Shown here: piece by piece, positions 1 to 8,865 of the stretch | Numbering within the stretch: the stretch's first letter is position 1 | How the letters are laid out: every line of letters starts with the position of its first letter | Source: Dawidia cretensis | Lineage (GTDB): Bacteria; Bacteroidota; Bacteroidia; Cytophagales; Cyclobacteriaceae | Reading direction: 5' to 3' | Assembly: GCF_018598175.1 (NCBI RefSeq) | Contig: NZ_JAHESE010000010.1 | Span: 62,001 to 126,000 of the forward strand | Length of the DNA stretch: 64,000 nucleotides | Notes under the pieces: generated by a model | What the model saw: only the letters and a program-made list of their open reading frames with translations | Database searches by the model: none | Told to the model about the DNA's origin: nothing | Translations under genes and position numbers: made by a program

Positions 1-1
1 G

Positions 2-508
2 GCGTACCTCGTTGTCTACCACCTCTACGGCAACCTGCCGCTGCAGCGCGAAGAGTACGACCAGGAAGTGGCTATTGCTGACCAACAAATGCGTGCACGC
101 AAAGCCGATCAGCCGGTAGAAGAGATAGACGTCAATACACTGAAATATACCGCAGACGCAGCGGCCCTGGAAAAAGGTAAGGGCGTTTTTGCCAATAACA
201 ACTGCGGTTCGTGTCACCGTGCCGACGGCGGTGGTAACACGATCGGCCCGAACCTGACCGACGCCTACTGGCTGCACGGCGGTGGCATTCAAAATATCTT
301 CAACACCATCAAGACCGGTGTTGTCGAGAAAGGCATGCCTGCCTGGGGTAAAACGCTTAGCCCACAGGATGTACGCGACGTGGCCTTTTACGTCATGAGC
401 CTGCAGGGCAGCAATCCTGCCAACGGAAAGGCGCCGCAAGGTGACATCTTCCAGGAAACACAAGCGGCGACCGACAGCACCGCGGCGGCGCCGCAAGCAT
501 CGCTCTAA
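2..508 (+). CDS. ccoP: cbb3-type cytochrome c oxidase subunit III (CcoP), C-terminal part
   Basis: The frame is open to the left edge of the window, so the start lies outside; about 168 residues are visible. They begin with the end of a hydrophobic helix, followed by a charged linker and one class I cytochrome c domain, with haem attachment motif CGSCH near visible residue 70 and the Met axial ligand in KGMPAWG. The domain passes electrons to the haem-copper oxidase on the periplasmic face of the inner membrane. Only one CxxCH is visible, whereas classical CcoP has two; the missing part is too short in view to say whether this is a single-haem form. CcoG begins 11 bp downstream, which fits a cco operon. 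The C-terminal tail is Ala/Thr-rich and of no obvious function. Confidence 0.9.
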   Translation, partial: AYLVVYHLYGNLPLQREEYDQEVAIADQQMRARKADQPVEEIDVNTLKYTADAAALEKGKGVFANNNCGSCHRADGGGNTIGPNLTDAYWLHGGGIQNIFNTIKTGVVEKGMPAWGKTLSPQDVRDVAFYVMSLQGSNPANGKAPQGDIFQETQAATDSTAAAPQASL

Positions 509-519
509 AACATCATGTT

Positions 520-1983
520 ATGACCGACGAAGTATATCAATTCAATGAAGAGTTCCGAAATTCCATCGCCACAGTTGATGGACAGGGTAAACGCATCTGG
601 ATTTACCCCAAGAAACCCGCCGGCACCTTTCACCGCTGGCGTATTGCCGTCACCATACTCCTCCTCACAATATTCTTCGCCGGCCCATTTCTCCGCATCG
701 GTGGTCAACCCTTCTTGCTGTTAAATGTATTCGACCGGAAGTTCGTCATCCTCGGGCAGGCATTCTGGCCGCAGGACTTTGTACTACTGGCCCTCGTTCT
801 CATTGCATTCTTTATCTTCATCATCGTCTTTACACTGGCTTTTGGGCGTGTATGGTGTGGGTGGATGTGCCCGCAGACGTTGTTCATGGAAATGGTCTTC
901 CGCAAGATAGAATATTGGATTGAGGGTGACGCCCCGGCCCAACGCCGGTTAAACGCGGCGCCGATCGACTTCCAAAAGGCATGGAAGAAGACGGCCAAGC
1001 ACCTGATCTTTCTTATCATTTCTGTCATCATTGCCCATACTGCCCTGGCGTACATGATCGGCACGGACCAAACGCTGGCCATCGCCAGCCAATCGCCGAT
1101 GAACAACCTGGCGGGCTTTCTTGCGCTCGTGGCCTTCACGGCAATCTTCTATGGAGTTTATGCACGCTTTCGCGAGCAGGCATGTATAGCGGTGTGTCCG
1201 TATGGCCGCTTGCAAAGCGTGCTTCTCACCAAGGAGTCGATTGTCGTGGCGTACGATTGGCTGCGGGGCGAGCCTCGCGGACAGCTGCGCAAGAAACAAA
1301 CGGCGGAAGCGCCGAAAGGTGACTGCGTGGATTGTAAGCTTTGTATTCACGTCTGCCCCACGGGCATCGATATTCGTAACGGCACGCAGCTGGAGTGTGT
1401 GAACTGTACGGCTTGCATCGATGCGTGCGATGATGTAATGCTGAAGGTCAACAAGCCCACGGGATTGATTCGCTATGCTTCGGTCAGCGCGATTGAAAAA
1501 GGCAGCACCAAAATCCTGACGCCGCGTTTGATGGCCTACACCGGCGTACTGGCGGCAATCGTCGCGTTGCTGGGGTTCACACTCGCCACACGTTCCGATG
1601 TCGAAACGACTGTGTTGAAGGTATCTGGCACGTTGTATCAGAAACCGGGCGACGGCTATATTTCAAACCTATACAACGTAGAGTTCATCAATAAGTCCTT
1701 TGACGCTGTGCCCGTAACGGTACGCGTAGCATCCCCGGCCACGGCCGAGCTTCAAAAAGTTGACGGTGAAGATATCTTGCTGCCCGCTGAGGGCTTGATC
1801 AAAACCGTATTCTTTATACGCATACCGGAAGAGAAGATTAAAACCGCCCGCACAGTAGTACACTTGGAAATATACCATCGCGAGACCGGTAAGCTGCTGG
1901 ACCGGGCTAAGGTAAAATTCATTGGCCCTGTCCGATCTTCGGCCGATGTCAACAGCCGTCTGAAAGACGAACAGTCACACTAA
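520..1983 (+). CDS. ccoG: Cytochrome c oxidase accessory protein CcoG (FixG/RdxA)
   Basis: Membrane iron-sulfur protein of 487 residues that in studied bacteria reduces copper during cbb3 oxidase assembly. Hydrophobic helices lie near residues 41-60, 84-108, 160-180, 198-215 and 338-357. Conserved Cys pairs C113/C117 (WCGWMCP) and C222/C226 (ACIAVCPYG) flank the membrane part. A double 4Fe-4S ferredoxin domain follows with Cys at 269, 272, 275, 279 and 293, 296, 299, 303. The C-terminal 120 residues form the Ig-like FixG_C domain. Length and motif order match the family. The ATG start lies 11 bp after the ccoP stop and the fixH-like gene starts 13 bp after its end, so the three are likely co-transcribed. 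Confidence 0.96.
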   Translation: MTDEVYQFNEEFRNSIATVDGQGKRIWIYPKKPAGTFHRWRIAVTILLLTIFFAGPFLRIGGQPFLLLNVFDRKFVILGQAFWPQDFVLLALVLIAFFIFIIVFTLAFGRVWCGWMCPQTLFMEMVFRKIEYWIEGDAPAQRRLNAAPIDFQKAWKKTAKHLIFLIISVIIAHTALAYMIGTDQTLAIASQSPMNNLAGFLALVAFTAIFYGVYARFREQACIAVCPYGRLQSVLLTKESIVVAYDWLRGEPRGQLRKKQTAEAPKGDCVDCKLCIHVCPTGIDIRNGTQLECVNCTACIDACDDVMLKVNKPTGLIRYASVSAIEKGSTKILTPRLMAYTGVLAAIVALLGFTLATRSDVETTVLKVSGTLYQKPGDGYISNLYNVEFINKSFDAVPVTVRVASPATAELQKVDGEDILLPAEGLIKTVFFIRIPEEKIKTARTVVHLEIYHRETGKLLDRAKVKFIGPVRSSADVNSRLKDEQSH

Positions 1984-1996
1984 AACCTGTACGATT

Positions 1997-2425
1997 ATGA
2001 ACTGGGGAAAAAGTATTATTCTGGCGTTTATCTTGTTTGCGTCATTCATCGCCGTACTCGTAACCGTCTGTATGCGGCAAGATGTGAACCTGGTGTCTAA
2101 AAATTATTACCAGGAAGAGCTAAAATACCAGGACCAGATCGACCGCATAGCCAACACGGCACTGCTGGCGAACAAGCCTGTTATTTCTACCACGGCACAA
2201 CACGGGCTGACGCTGTCGTTTGACCAACTGCCAGACATCGAAACGGGCGAGCTGAAGTTGTTCTGTCCGGCGAATGCTGCCGCCGATAGAACTTTTGTAC
2301 TAAAGCCCACACCAGAGACCACGCAAGTATTCGGTAGCAACCTGCCGCAGGGCAGGTATCGCGCCCGCATGACGTGGCGCATACAAGGCCGCGAATTCTA
2401 CCTCGAACAGATCATTCACCTCTAA
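1997..2425 (+). CDS. fixH: FixH family protein (CcoH-like)
   Basis: Small membrane protein of 142 residues with one N-terminal transmembrane segment (about residues 5-25) and a periplasmic domain that starts with a QEELKYQDQIDR stretch typical of Bacteroidota FixH proteins. FixH/CcoH is required for stable assembly of the cbb3 oxidase in other bacteria. Its place directly after ccoG supports the call more than the sequence does, since the family diverges quickly. ATG start 13 bp after the ccoG stop; the next gene starts 11 bp after its stop. Confidence 0.88.
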   Translation: MNWGKSIILAFILFASFIAVLVTVCMRQDVNLVSKNYYQEELKYQDQIDRIANTALLANKPVISTTAQHGLTLSFDQLPDIETGELKLFCPANAAADRTFVLKPTPETTQVFGSNLPQGRYRARMTWRIQGREFYLEQIIHL

Positions 2426-2436
2426 ACAATACCCTT

Positions 2437-3111
2437 ATGTGGCTCACGGCGCTGATCATCGGCCTGGCGGGAAGCATCCATTGCGCGGGCATGTGTAGTC
2501 CGCTCGCCATGGCCGCGACCGTACGGAACGCCCGCGTGTGGCGCGCCCGCTTGCTATACAACGGCGGCAGAATCCTTACCTACGCAATAATCGGCGCGGC
2601 GATCAGCAGTATCGGCGCATGGTTGCCCCTCGGAAATTTTCAAACCATTGCTTCCCTCCTAACAGGCCTCATATTGTTACTCATGGTTGTCACCGGCACC
2701 TATGCCTGGAAAGTGCCGATCCTCTCCAGTGCCTGGATGCGGCTGGCATCGTTCCTCAAATTGCGTTTTGGCGTACTGCTGCAGCGGAAAGGGCTTCTGA
2801 CAACGACATGGCTGGGTATGTTAAACGGCCTGCTACCCTGTGGCCTCACTGCGGTAGCGTGGTCGTATTGCATCACGCTGCGGGGGCCGCTCGATGGTTT
2901 TAACTTTATGTTACTGTTTGGCCTGGGTACGGCACCGGCGATGATCGGGCTTCCCTCCGTATTCCAATGGGTCGCCCGTTCCTTTCACATCTCCACCCGG
3001 GCTTTAACCACGAGCTTACTCGTGATTTCGGCGGTGCTGCTCATCGCCCGCATATTTCTGACACATCCCGCAACGGCAAATCCGGAAACGGATATTGTGT
3101 TGTGCCGCTAG
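2437..3111 (+). CDS. Sulfite exporter TauE/SafE family protein (cco-associated)
   Basis: Polytopic inner-membrane protein of 224 residues. The first helix carries SIHCAGMC (H15, C16, C20), a His/Cys signature of the SafE-like proteins placed next to ccoG/fixH in Bacteroidota, where a role in copper or thiol handling for the oxidase is suspected but unproven. About six hydrophobic stretches are visible, with a conserved LNGLLPCGL motif in the second half. I chose the ATG at 2437, 11 bp after the fixH-like stop; a longer frame from 2374 would overlap that gene. The stop overlaps the convergent regulator gene by 4 bp. Substrate unknown. Confidence 0.85.
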   Translation: MWLTALIIGLAGSIHCAGMCSPLAMAATVRNARVWRARLLYNGGRILTYAIIGAAISSIGAWLPLGNFQTIASLLTGLILLLMVVTGTYAWKVPILSSAWMRLASFLKLRFGVLLQRKGLLTTTWLGMLNGLLPCGLTAVAWSYCITLRGPLDGFNFMLLFGLGTAPAMIGLPSVFQWVARSFHISTRALTTSLLVISAVLLIARIFLTHPATANPETDIVLCR

Positions 3112-4169
3112 CGGGCCACGTTCCAACGAACTACCTTCTCTAACTTCGCAGCCTGCACAATACGGATCTTGCCACCTTCTATTTCGATCAGTCCCTCGTC
3201 TTTAAAATCTGACAACACCCGAATAACAGATTCCGATGCCGTGCCGACGATCTTGGCCAGGTCATCACGCGAGATCTGAATGTTCTGTTTGGCATCGCGT
3301 AGTTGCTCGACCTTGAGCAGGGCTTCTGCTGTACGTTGCCGCACGGAGTTGTAGGCCAGGTGCAATAATTGATTTTCTTGCTCGGCTACTTTCTTACAAA
3401 GCATCGAAATAAAGCTGGACGATACATCAGGGTGTGCCTGGAATAATGTAAGGAAGTCGTGGCGGGGTATTACAATCAATTCACAATCCGTCATCGCAAT
3501 CGACGACTCCTGGTATGCATGGCCCGACAGCACCGCCTCGAAGCCAAAGAAATCGTTGACATTATAAATATTGGTGATCAGCTCTTTTCCGTCGGGGTGC
3601 GACTTGAACACCTTGACACTGCCCGACCGTACAAAGAATACATACAGCGGTGTATCACCCTCTGCGAAAATCTCTGCTTTCTTTTTAAATGGCTTTACTT
3701 TCTTGTCTTTGCACAGATCCTCCAGGTGTAGCACCTGGCGGGCATCGCGAATAAAATTATCGAGACCCTCTTCGGTGGTGTCATAGAGCTTGCGTTGCAG
3801 ATCACTTTTGCGTAGGCGGGCTTCAATGGCATTGAGCAGCTCAGTATCGTCGAAGGGTTTAGTCAGATAATCGTCCGCGCCCAGGTTCATGCCTTTGCGT
3901 ATGTCGGTCTTTTCGGTCTTTGCCGTCAGGAATATAAAGGGAATGCCGGCGGTCTCATCTTTTTTACTGAGAATGTGCAGTACACCATAGCCATCCAGCT
4001 CGGGCATCATAATGTCGCAGATAATGAGGTCCGGTTTCTCCTGCATGGCCAGCTCTACGCCGTTCTTACCATTCGGTGCTGTCACGACGTCGTAACCCGC
4101 TAGCGATAAGATCTCGCCGATGTTCTCACGCACGTCGACGTTGTCCTCAATTAACAGAATTTTCTTCAT
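3108..4169 (-). CDS. Response regulator fused to a Crp/Fnr-type DNA-binding protein
   Basis: A 353-residue cytoplasmic regulator in two parts. Residues 1-120 are a receiver domain with acidic pocket (E8, D9), phosphoacceptor D52 in CDIMMPELDG and K in LTKPFDD. Residues about 155-270 are a cNMP-binding-like beta-roll and 290-340 a Crp-type winged helix whose recognition helix contains ASESVIRVL. No Fnr-like cluster of N-terminal Cys is present, so direct oxygen sensing through an Fe-S cluster is unlikely; phosphorylation by the adjacent kinase is the probable signal. Its start overlaps the kinase gene by 23 bp, which points to translational coupling. Proximity to cco genes suggests respiratory or microaerobic control (inference). 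Confidence 0.92.
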   Translation of the reverse strand: MKKILLIEDNVDVRENIGEILSLAGYDVVTAPNGKNGVELAMQEKPDLIICDIMMPELDGYGVLHILSKKDETAGIPFIFLTAKTEKTDIRKGMNLGADDYLTKPFDDTELLNAIEARLRKSDLQRKLYDTTEEGLDNFIRDARQVLHLEDLCKDKKVKPFKKKAEIFAEGDTPLYVFFVRSGSVKVFKSHPDGKELITNIYNVNDFFGFEAVLSGHAYQESSIAMTDCELIVIPRHDFLTLFQAHPDVSSSFISMLCKKVAEQENQLLHLAYNSVRQRTAEALLKVEQLRDAKQNIQISRDDLAKIVGTASESVIRVLSDFKDEGLIEIEGGKIRIVQAAKLEKVVRWNVAR

Positions 4170-5421
4170 ACGTATCTGGAATTACAAGGGTAAATGTACT
4201 GCCGGTACCGGCTTCACTGGTAAAGCTTATACTGCCGCCGATCAGGTCGGCATAGCGTTTCACGATGTTGAGTCCCAGGCCTGTGCCCTGCACCTGGCCG
4301 GCATTGCTTGCGCGAAAGAACCGGTCGAACAAATGTTTCTGCTCGTCTTTCGGTATACCGATGCCTTCGTCGCGTACGGAGAAAGAGACACGGTCGGAAT
4401 GGCGCCGGCATTCGATAAAGATGCGTTTGCCTACATCCGAATACTTGCTGGCATTAGAAATCAGATTAAAAAGAATGTGGCGCAGAATGCGTGCATCGGA
4501 GTAAATAGGCTGTGCCATAGGTGGGCAGAGCAGTACTATCTGCTGTTGTTCTTTCAAGACCGAGCCGATCTCTTCCTTTACCTCCTGCACAAACGGCAAG
4601 AGCTCGATGCGCTCACGTGATACCTCGATCATGCCTTCTTCCAGGCGGCCAAGTGATAACAGGTCGTCGAGAATAGACGTCAGGTGGTTGACCGACGTCT
4701 TGATGCGTTGCACGTGTTTGCGCACTTTCTCCATGTCATGTTTTTCGCTATACTGTTGTATAAGCGATGCCGAGCTGAGAATGGCACTCAGCGGCGTGCG
4801 AAACTCATGCGAGGCAATCGAGACAAACTTTGACTTGAGCTCGTTCAGCTCCCGCTCTTTACCCAGCGCATGGTGCGCATCTTCTTCCGCACGCTTGCGG
4901 TCTTGCACTTCCTTTTCCAACGCCTCCACCATACCATTCAGCGCCTGCGTGCGGCTCTCGACTTTTTTCTCGAGCTCGACAGCATAGACAATCAGTTGCT
5001 CTTCGCTACGGCGCAGGGCGTCTTCGGATTTTTTGCGTAGCGTGATGTCGCTGATGAAGGCCATGACATACAGCTTGCCCTTCAGGTGGGTATAGCTCAA
5101 GCTGATCTCCACGGGAAACTCGCGGTTGTCTTTTCGCAGCGCCGTGAGGTCGCGGCCTATGCCCATGCGGCGCGGCTCGGGATGTTCATTAAACTCGCCG
5201 CGGAATGACATATGCCTACCCCGATAGCGCTCTGGCAACAGCTGTTCGAGCTGCATGCCGTTCATCTCGTTCTTCTCATAGCCAAAGAGGTGTTCGGCCA
5301 CAGCGTTGGCCGTGATGATCTTGCCCGCTTCGTCCACCATGAGGATTCCCTCGGACATGCTTTGAAAGATCTCCCGGAAAGCATCATTCGATTCAAAGGA
5401 TATAGGAAGTGCGTTTTCCAT
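4147..5421 (-). CDS. PAS-domain sensor histidine kinase
   Basis: A 424-residue kinase without obvious transmembrane helices, so probably cytoplasmic. A PAS domain covers about residues 15-130 (SEGILMVDEAGKIITANA), followed by a coiled coil (140-200), a HisKA domain with phosphoacceptor H205 in SIASHEFRTPL, and an ATPase domain with N box (NLISNASKYSD), G1 (DEGIGIPKDE) and G2 (GTGLGLNIVK). The cofactor, if any, of the PAS domain cannot be read from sequence. I chose the ATG at 5421; a GTG at 5451 would add ten residues. The gene overlaps the receiver-Crp gene, its probable partner. It is divergent from the universal stress protein gene. Confidence 0.92.
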   Translation of the reverse strand: MENALPISFESNDAFREIFQSMSEGILMVDEAGKIITANAVAEHLFGYEKNEMNGMQLEQLLPERYRGRHMSFRGEFNEHPEPRRMGIGRDLTALRKDNREFPVEISLSYTHLKGKLYVMAFISDITLRKKSEDALRRSEEQLIVYAVELEKKVESRTQALNGMVEALEKEVQDRKRAEEDAHHALGKERELNELKSKFVSIASHEFRTPLSAILSSASLIQQYSEKHDMEKVRKHVQRIKTSVNHLTSILDDLLSLGRLEEGMIEVSRERIELLPFVQEVKEEIGSVLKEQQQIVLLCPPMAQPIYSDARILRHILFNLISNASKYSDVGKRIFIECRRHSDRVSFSVRDEGIGIPKDEQKHLFDRFFRASNAGQVQGTGLGLNIVKRYADLIGGSISFTSEAGTGSTFTLVIPDTYEENSVN

Positions 5422-5477
5422 TATACAAGTATTGCAATTACTGCCAGACACGAATATGATAAAAATCAGCTTCAGTA

Positions 5478-5491
5478 TTGACTTAAATCGG
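5478..5491. promoter_or_regulatory. Candidate Crp/Fnr-type site between divergent kinase and usp genes
   Basis: The 14-mer TTGAC-TTAA-ATCGG resembles the Fnr-family consensus TTGAT-N4-ATCAA at 7 of 10 defined positions. It lies 57 bp upstream of the kinase ATG and 34 bp upstream of the usp start, in a 103-bp divergent region. It is a possible target of the receiver-Crp regulator encoded next door. One degenerate site is weak evidence. Confidence 0.25.
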
Positions 5492-5524
5492 CCCTAACCG
5501 TTTAAAAGACGCCTAAGTTCGTAT

Positions 5525-5971
5525 GTGAATAAGCATCGTGTGAAAACGCCTACAGAAGATATCCCCCTTACCGGCAACCGGATTCTGTGCGCAGTTGACT
5601 TTTCGGAGTCATCGCTGCACGCCCTGCGGTGGGCCGCCAGCCTTGCCCGTCAGTTTGACGAGCACCTCACCATTCTCTACACCTACCGGCTCATTAAAGC
5701 CACGCACGGCCACGCACTGGAAATGAAAAGGAAAATCGAAGAAGACTCGCTGCAGCATTTTCAGCTGCTCGAAAAAGAATACCTGGCGGACCCGTTGTTG
5801 TCGTACGACTTTCAGATGGAGATTGGTTTTATGGCCGACCGTATCACGGACCAGCTACGCCACAATCACGTCTCGTTTCTTGTCATGGATAAAAGCATGC
5901 ACGTCGTGAACAAAGAAATGTTTGACGACCTGGTAGCCCGTCTTGCCATTCCCCTGGTATTGGTGCCCTAG
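5525..5971 (+). CDS. Universal stress protein (UspA) family, single domain
   Basis: A 148-residue cytoplasmic protein with the Usp fold signature at the start of the domain (RILCAVDFSESS, then ALRWAASLA). Many Bacteroidota Usp proteins have two tandem domains; this one has only one. The usual C-terminal ATP loop (G-x2-G-x9-G-S/T) is absent, being replaced by MHVVNKEMFDDLV, so it probably does not bind ATP in the standard way. The frame starts with GTG at 5525; no better ATG exists before the domain. It lies divergent from the PAS kinase and 9 bp from the convergent GH43 gene with no clear terminator between. Confidence 0.85.
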   Translation: MNKHRVKTPTEDIPLTGNRILCAVDFSESSLHALRWAASLARQFDEHLTILYTYRLIKATHGHALEMKRKIEEDSLQHFQLLEKEYLADPLLSYDFQMEIGFMADRITDQLRHNHVSFLVMDKSMHVVNKEMFDDLVARLAIPLVLVP

Positions 5972-5980
5972 TCGCGTCGA

Positions 5981-6958
5981 TTACTTCAGCGGCGAAACGC
6001 CCACGCCTTCGTGTGTGATCTTTACAGGCTTTATCATGCCTTGCTCGTCAAAATACATACGATCGATGCACGTTACCCGGTGGTCGCGACCGGTATCGCC
6101 CAGCGGACGACGGTGATAGACAATATACCACTGATCTTTTTTCTCGTCATGCATAACCGAGTGGTGCCCCGCTCCCGTGGCAACGGCGGCATCTTGCTGC
6201 AGAATCTTACCGATACGTTTGAAGGGCCCGAAGGGCGAGTCGGCGATGGCATAGGCTACCGAATAGTCGGGGCCTCCCCAGCCGCCTTCCGACCACATGA
6301 AATAATATTTATTGTTGCGGATAAACATGAAGGGTCCTTCCACGTATCCTTCGGGTGTGATCGACTTAAACACCTCACCATCGTCAAAGGGCTTGAAGCC
6401 GGTGAAGTCATCTTTCAACCGGGCGACGTTGCAATGACGCCAGCCCCCATAGAAAAGATAATACGAACCGTCCTTATCCTTAAAGACAAACTGATCGATG
6501 GGCTGTGCGCCGTGATGAAATTTATCAATCAGGGGTTTCCCCAGCAGGTCTTTAAAGGGACCTTCGGGACGATTGGCTACGGCAACGCCGATACCACCGT
6601 GATCCTGGTCATTCTGAATATCATTGGCGCCAAAAAACATATAATACTTACCGTCTTTGGCTATGATCGATGGCGCCCACACCGCGCGGTGTGCCCATTT
6701 TACATTGGCAGTGTCGAGCACATGGGGATGCTTTTTCCAATGCACGAGGTCGCGTGATGAAAAGGCGTCGAAAAATACTTGTTCTTCGTATAGCGCCGAG
6801 TAGGTGGGATAGATCCAATACTCTTTGCCGAAAATAATTCCTTCAGGGTCAGCATACCAGCCCGGAAACACCGGATTGCCGGGGGCAGCTTTGGATGATT
6901 GTGCCGCTACCGAACATGCCACACACGAGCAGAAAAGAAACAAAACAATATTCTTCAT
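5981..6958 (-). CDS. Glycoside hydrolase family 43-like enzyme
   Basis: Secreted enzyme of about 325 residues (signal peptide 1-20, ending SVAAQ) with the five-bladed beta-propeller pattern of GH43, a family of arabinosidases, xylosidases and related enzymes. The expected acidic triad is visible: D37 in WYADPE (base), D155 in QPIDQF (pKa modulator) and E207 in YVEGPF (acid). Substrate cannot be fixed from sequence. The ATG at 6958 gives a normal signal peptide; an ATG at 6967 is possible. No SusC/SusD pair or regulator is next to it, so it stands apart from the polysaccharide loci in this window. Confidence 0.88.
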   Translation of the reverse strand: MKNIVLFLFCSCVACSVAAQSSKAAPGNPVFPGWYADPEGIIFGKEYWIYPTYSALYEEQVFFDAFSSRDLVHWKKHPHVLDTANVKWAHRAVWAPSIIAKDGKYYMFFGANDIQNDQDHGGIGVAVANRPEGPFKDLLGKPLIDKFHHGAQPIDQFVFKDKDGSYYLFYGGWRHCNVARLKDDFTGFKPFDDGEVFKSITPEGYVEGPFMFIRNNKYYFMWSEGGWGGPDYSVAYAIADSPFGPFKRIGKILQQDAAVATGAGHHSVMHDEKKDQWYIVYHRRPLGDTGRDHRVTCIDRMYFDEQGMIKPVKITHEGVGVSPLK

Positions 6959-7234
6959 GTAAGCCATTAAATAATTCTTTAGTAGAAACATATGAAATTG
7001 GGAACATAACACCCCCGAACGTAGTCATCGCTGTGCAAGCTCCATCGCCAAAGCTAAAAAAAGCTGCGTGGTTCATCGCACACGGCATGGCACAAAGTTT
7101 TCTGGTCGTGCGACGTGCTCGCGAAATGATTGTCAATGAGCAATTTGGCCTTCGATAAAAACGCGCCCCTTTCAGCAATATATTAAAATACATTTTAAAA
7201 TAGTACTCCTCGATTTTATATCATTTTTCTAATT
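6959..7234. other. Divergent intergenic region, AT-rich toward its right end
   Basis: The 276 bp between the GH43 start and the next plus-strand gene must hold both promoters. The right 80 bp are AT-rich and include an imperfect dyad TTAAAAT-AC-ATTTTAA (7183-7198), possibly an operator. No match to TAnnTTTG was found here. A plus-strand open frame at 6895-7158 has no recognisable features. Confidence 0.4.
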
Positions 7235-7585
7235 ATGCCTCCAGATATGAGCAACCCCAAGACTTTTTCAACGACTGAAAACGAAGCGACCGACATTGTC
7301 GACGTCATTCGTAAGCTACGCAACGACCTGATCAAAGACTTTCTGGATGAACGAAGCCTCGCGGCATATGTAGCGGATCATTACAAGATCACCGACCTTT
7401 CGCCGGTGAAGGTGGAGTTTATCAAAGGAGAATTGAAGAAGATGCTGATCGCCCCCGTAGACGTGGAGTGGTACAAACCCATCCTCGACGACTTCCAGGC
7501 GACCGGCAGCGCGGCCCTTTCTGAAGGAAACGAAAAGCTGTTCTACAAAGAGATCGAGAACATGCTGAAAAGGTTTATCTATTAA
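7235..7585 (+). CDS. Small conserved-looking protein of unknown function
   Basis: A 116-residue soluble, acidic, mainly helical protein with no signal peptide, membrane segment or Cys. I do not recognise a family. The central part (DFLDERSLAAYVADHYKI) and the C-terminal EKLFYKEIENMLKRF look like amphipathic helices. Start may be the ATG at 7235 or the one at 7247. A convincing intrinsic terminator follows 25 bp after the stop, supporting that it is a real single-gene transcript. Confidence 0.65.
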   Translation: MPPDMSNPKTFSTTENEATDIVDVIRKLRNDLIKDFLDERSLAAYVADHYKITDLSPVKVEFIKGELKKMLIAPVDVEWYKPILDDFQATGSAALSEGNEKLFYKEIENMLKRFIY

Positions 7586-7609
7586 CAGCAACAACCTGTT
7601 AAAAAGAAG

Positions 7610-7639
7610 AAGCCGTCACACGTCCAAACGGCTTTTTTT
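7610..7639 (+). terminator. Intrinsic terminator after the 116-residue protein
   Basis: A 7-bp stem AAGCCGT/ACGGCTT with an 11-nt loop is followed by a run of seven T. An A-rich stretch precedes the stem, so it may also stop the convergent DUF763 transcript. Confidence 0.8.
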
Positions 7640-7648
7640 ATTGGCATC

Positions 7649-8860
7649 TTAAAACAACTTCAACTGTCCGCCCCGCGGCGGCTTGGCACGACCAAACACG
7701 GTGCGCCCGTCGTGTTTCCATGATTCGTTCCGCTCCTTCTCGATCACCGCTTCTAAATTGGTGTTTGGCATAAAATCTTTCTCGGCGCGATAGGATAGCT
7801 CCGATAAGCTGCGAATGGCCTGCTGGCGATCGGTCTCCCCGATCTTCGCCCGCTCAACGGCTACCTTCAGCGTGGAGATCGTTTCGTCGTATACCTTTAG
7901 CGGCACAGGAAACGGATGCCCATCTTTGCCACCGTGTGCAAATGAAAAGCGCGCAGGGTCGGTAAAGCGCGACGGCGTACCGTAAATCACTTCGCTTACC
8001 AATGCAAGGGACTGTAATGTTCGCGGTCCGAGTCCTTCCAGCAATAACAGCTCTTCAAAATCTTTCGGGGTTTTCTCGTGAGCCAGCCAGAGCATGGCGC
8101 CCAAACGCTTCAAGTCAACGTCTTCTGTCCGCACATCGTGGTGCGATGGCATCACCAATTGCTGGATCTCACGCATCATGGCTGTCGGCGACTCTTGTGT
8201 CATCCCGAGGATAGACGTGCGGGCGCCGCAGGCATCGTGCGCTACCATATTTAAGATCTGCCCCTGGCTTTCGCCACAGATAGAGGCGTGTGGCTCATCG
8301 ACAAAAGATTGAAGCGATGCCGAGTGCCAATGATAACGACGCGCAGTAGCACTTGCAGGACTCATGCCTTGCTGCACAACCGCCCACTGTCCTTCGTCAC
8401 TGACGATGAACGAGTGCAGGTATAATTGAAAGCCGTCTTGCACGGCGGTGTTGTCAACTTTTGCGCTCAGCTTGCTGCAGCGTACGAGATAGTCGCCCGG
8501 CAGCCCGGTACGTTCGGCTACTTGCAGCAGCTCCGCGGGCGTCTCGCGCGACTGTTTGCCTTTGCCGCCACAGATGTAAATGCCGAGTTCTTTTGCGTGT
8601 GGATTGATAGACCGTTTTAACGCGCTCATGACGGCGGTCGTAATGCCCGATGAATGCCAGTCCATACCCAGCACGCAGCCCAGGCTCTGAAACCAGAACG
8701 GGTCGCTCAGGCGTCGAAGTACTTCGGCCTTACCGTATTCTGCCAGGATCGCCTCGGTGATGGCCAGCCCCAGCTTGCTCATACGCGCGGCGAGCCACGG
8801 TGGCACGGCCCCGTAATGCAGCGGAAGATCCGCCGACCCCGATCGTTTAAGCGTAGACAT
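7649..8860 (-). CDS. DUF763 domain-containing protein
   Basis: A 403-residue soluble protein matching the DUF763 family in its N-terminal pattern (RSGSADLPLHYG, then PPWLAARM) and in FGMDWHSSG-like FQSLGCVLGMDWHSS and YHWHS motifs. A helix-hairpin-helix-like LLLEGLGPRTLQSLALVSEV segment lies near residues 273-292 and suggests nucleic acid contact; this is inference. The function of the family is unknown and it occurs mainly in archaea and scattered bacteria. The ATG at 8860 is preceded almost directly by a TAnnTTTG promoter box, suggesting little or no 5' leader. It stands alone, convergent with the 116-residue gene. Confidence 0.88.
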   Translation of the reverse strand: MSTLKRSGSADLPLHYGAVPPWLAARMSKLGLAITEAILAEYGKAEVLRRLSDPFWFQSLGCVLGMDWHSSGITTAVMSALKRSINPHAKELGIYICGGKGKQSRETPAELLQVAERTGLPGDYLVRCSKLSAKVDNTAVQDGFQLYLHSFIVSDEGQWAVVQQGMSPASATARRYHWHSASLQSFVDEPHASICGESQGQILNMVAHDACGARTSILGMTQESPTAMMREIQQLVMPSHHDVRTEDVDLKRLGAMLWLAHEKTPKDFEELLLLEGLGPRTLQSLALVSEVIYGTPSRFTDPARFSFAHGGKDGHPFPVPLKVYDETISTLKVAVERAKIGETDRQQAIRSLSELSYRAEKDFMPNTNLEAVIEKERNESWKHDGRTVFGRAKPPRGGQLKLF

Positions 8861-8865
8861 TCGCT

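Noticed and set aside
6895-7158. 87-codon frame across the GH43 promoter region
   Set aside because: It overlaps the GH43 signal peptide on the other strand and the shared promoter region.
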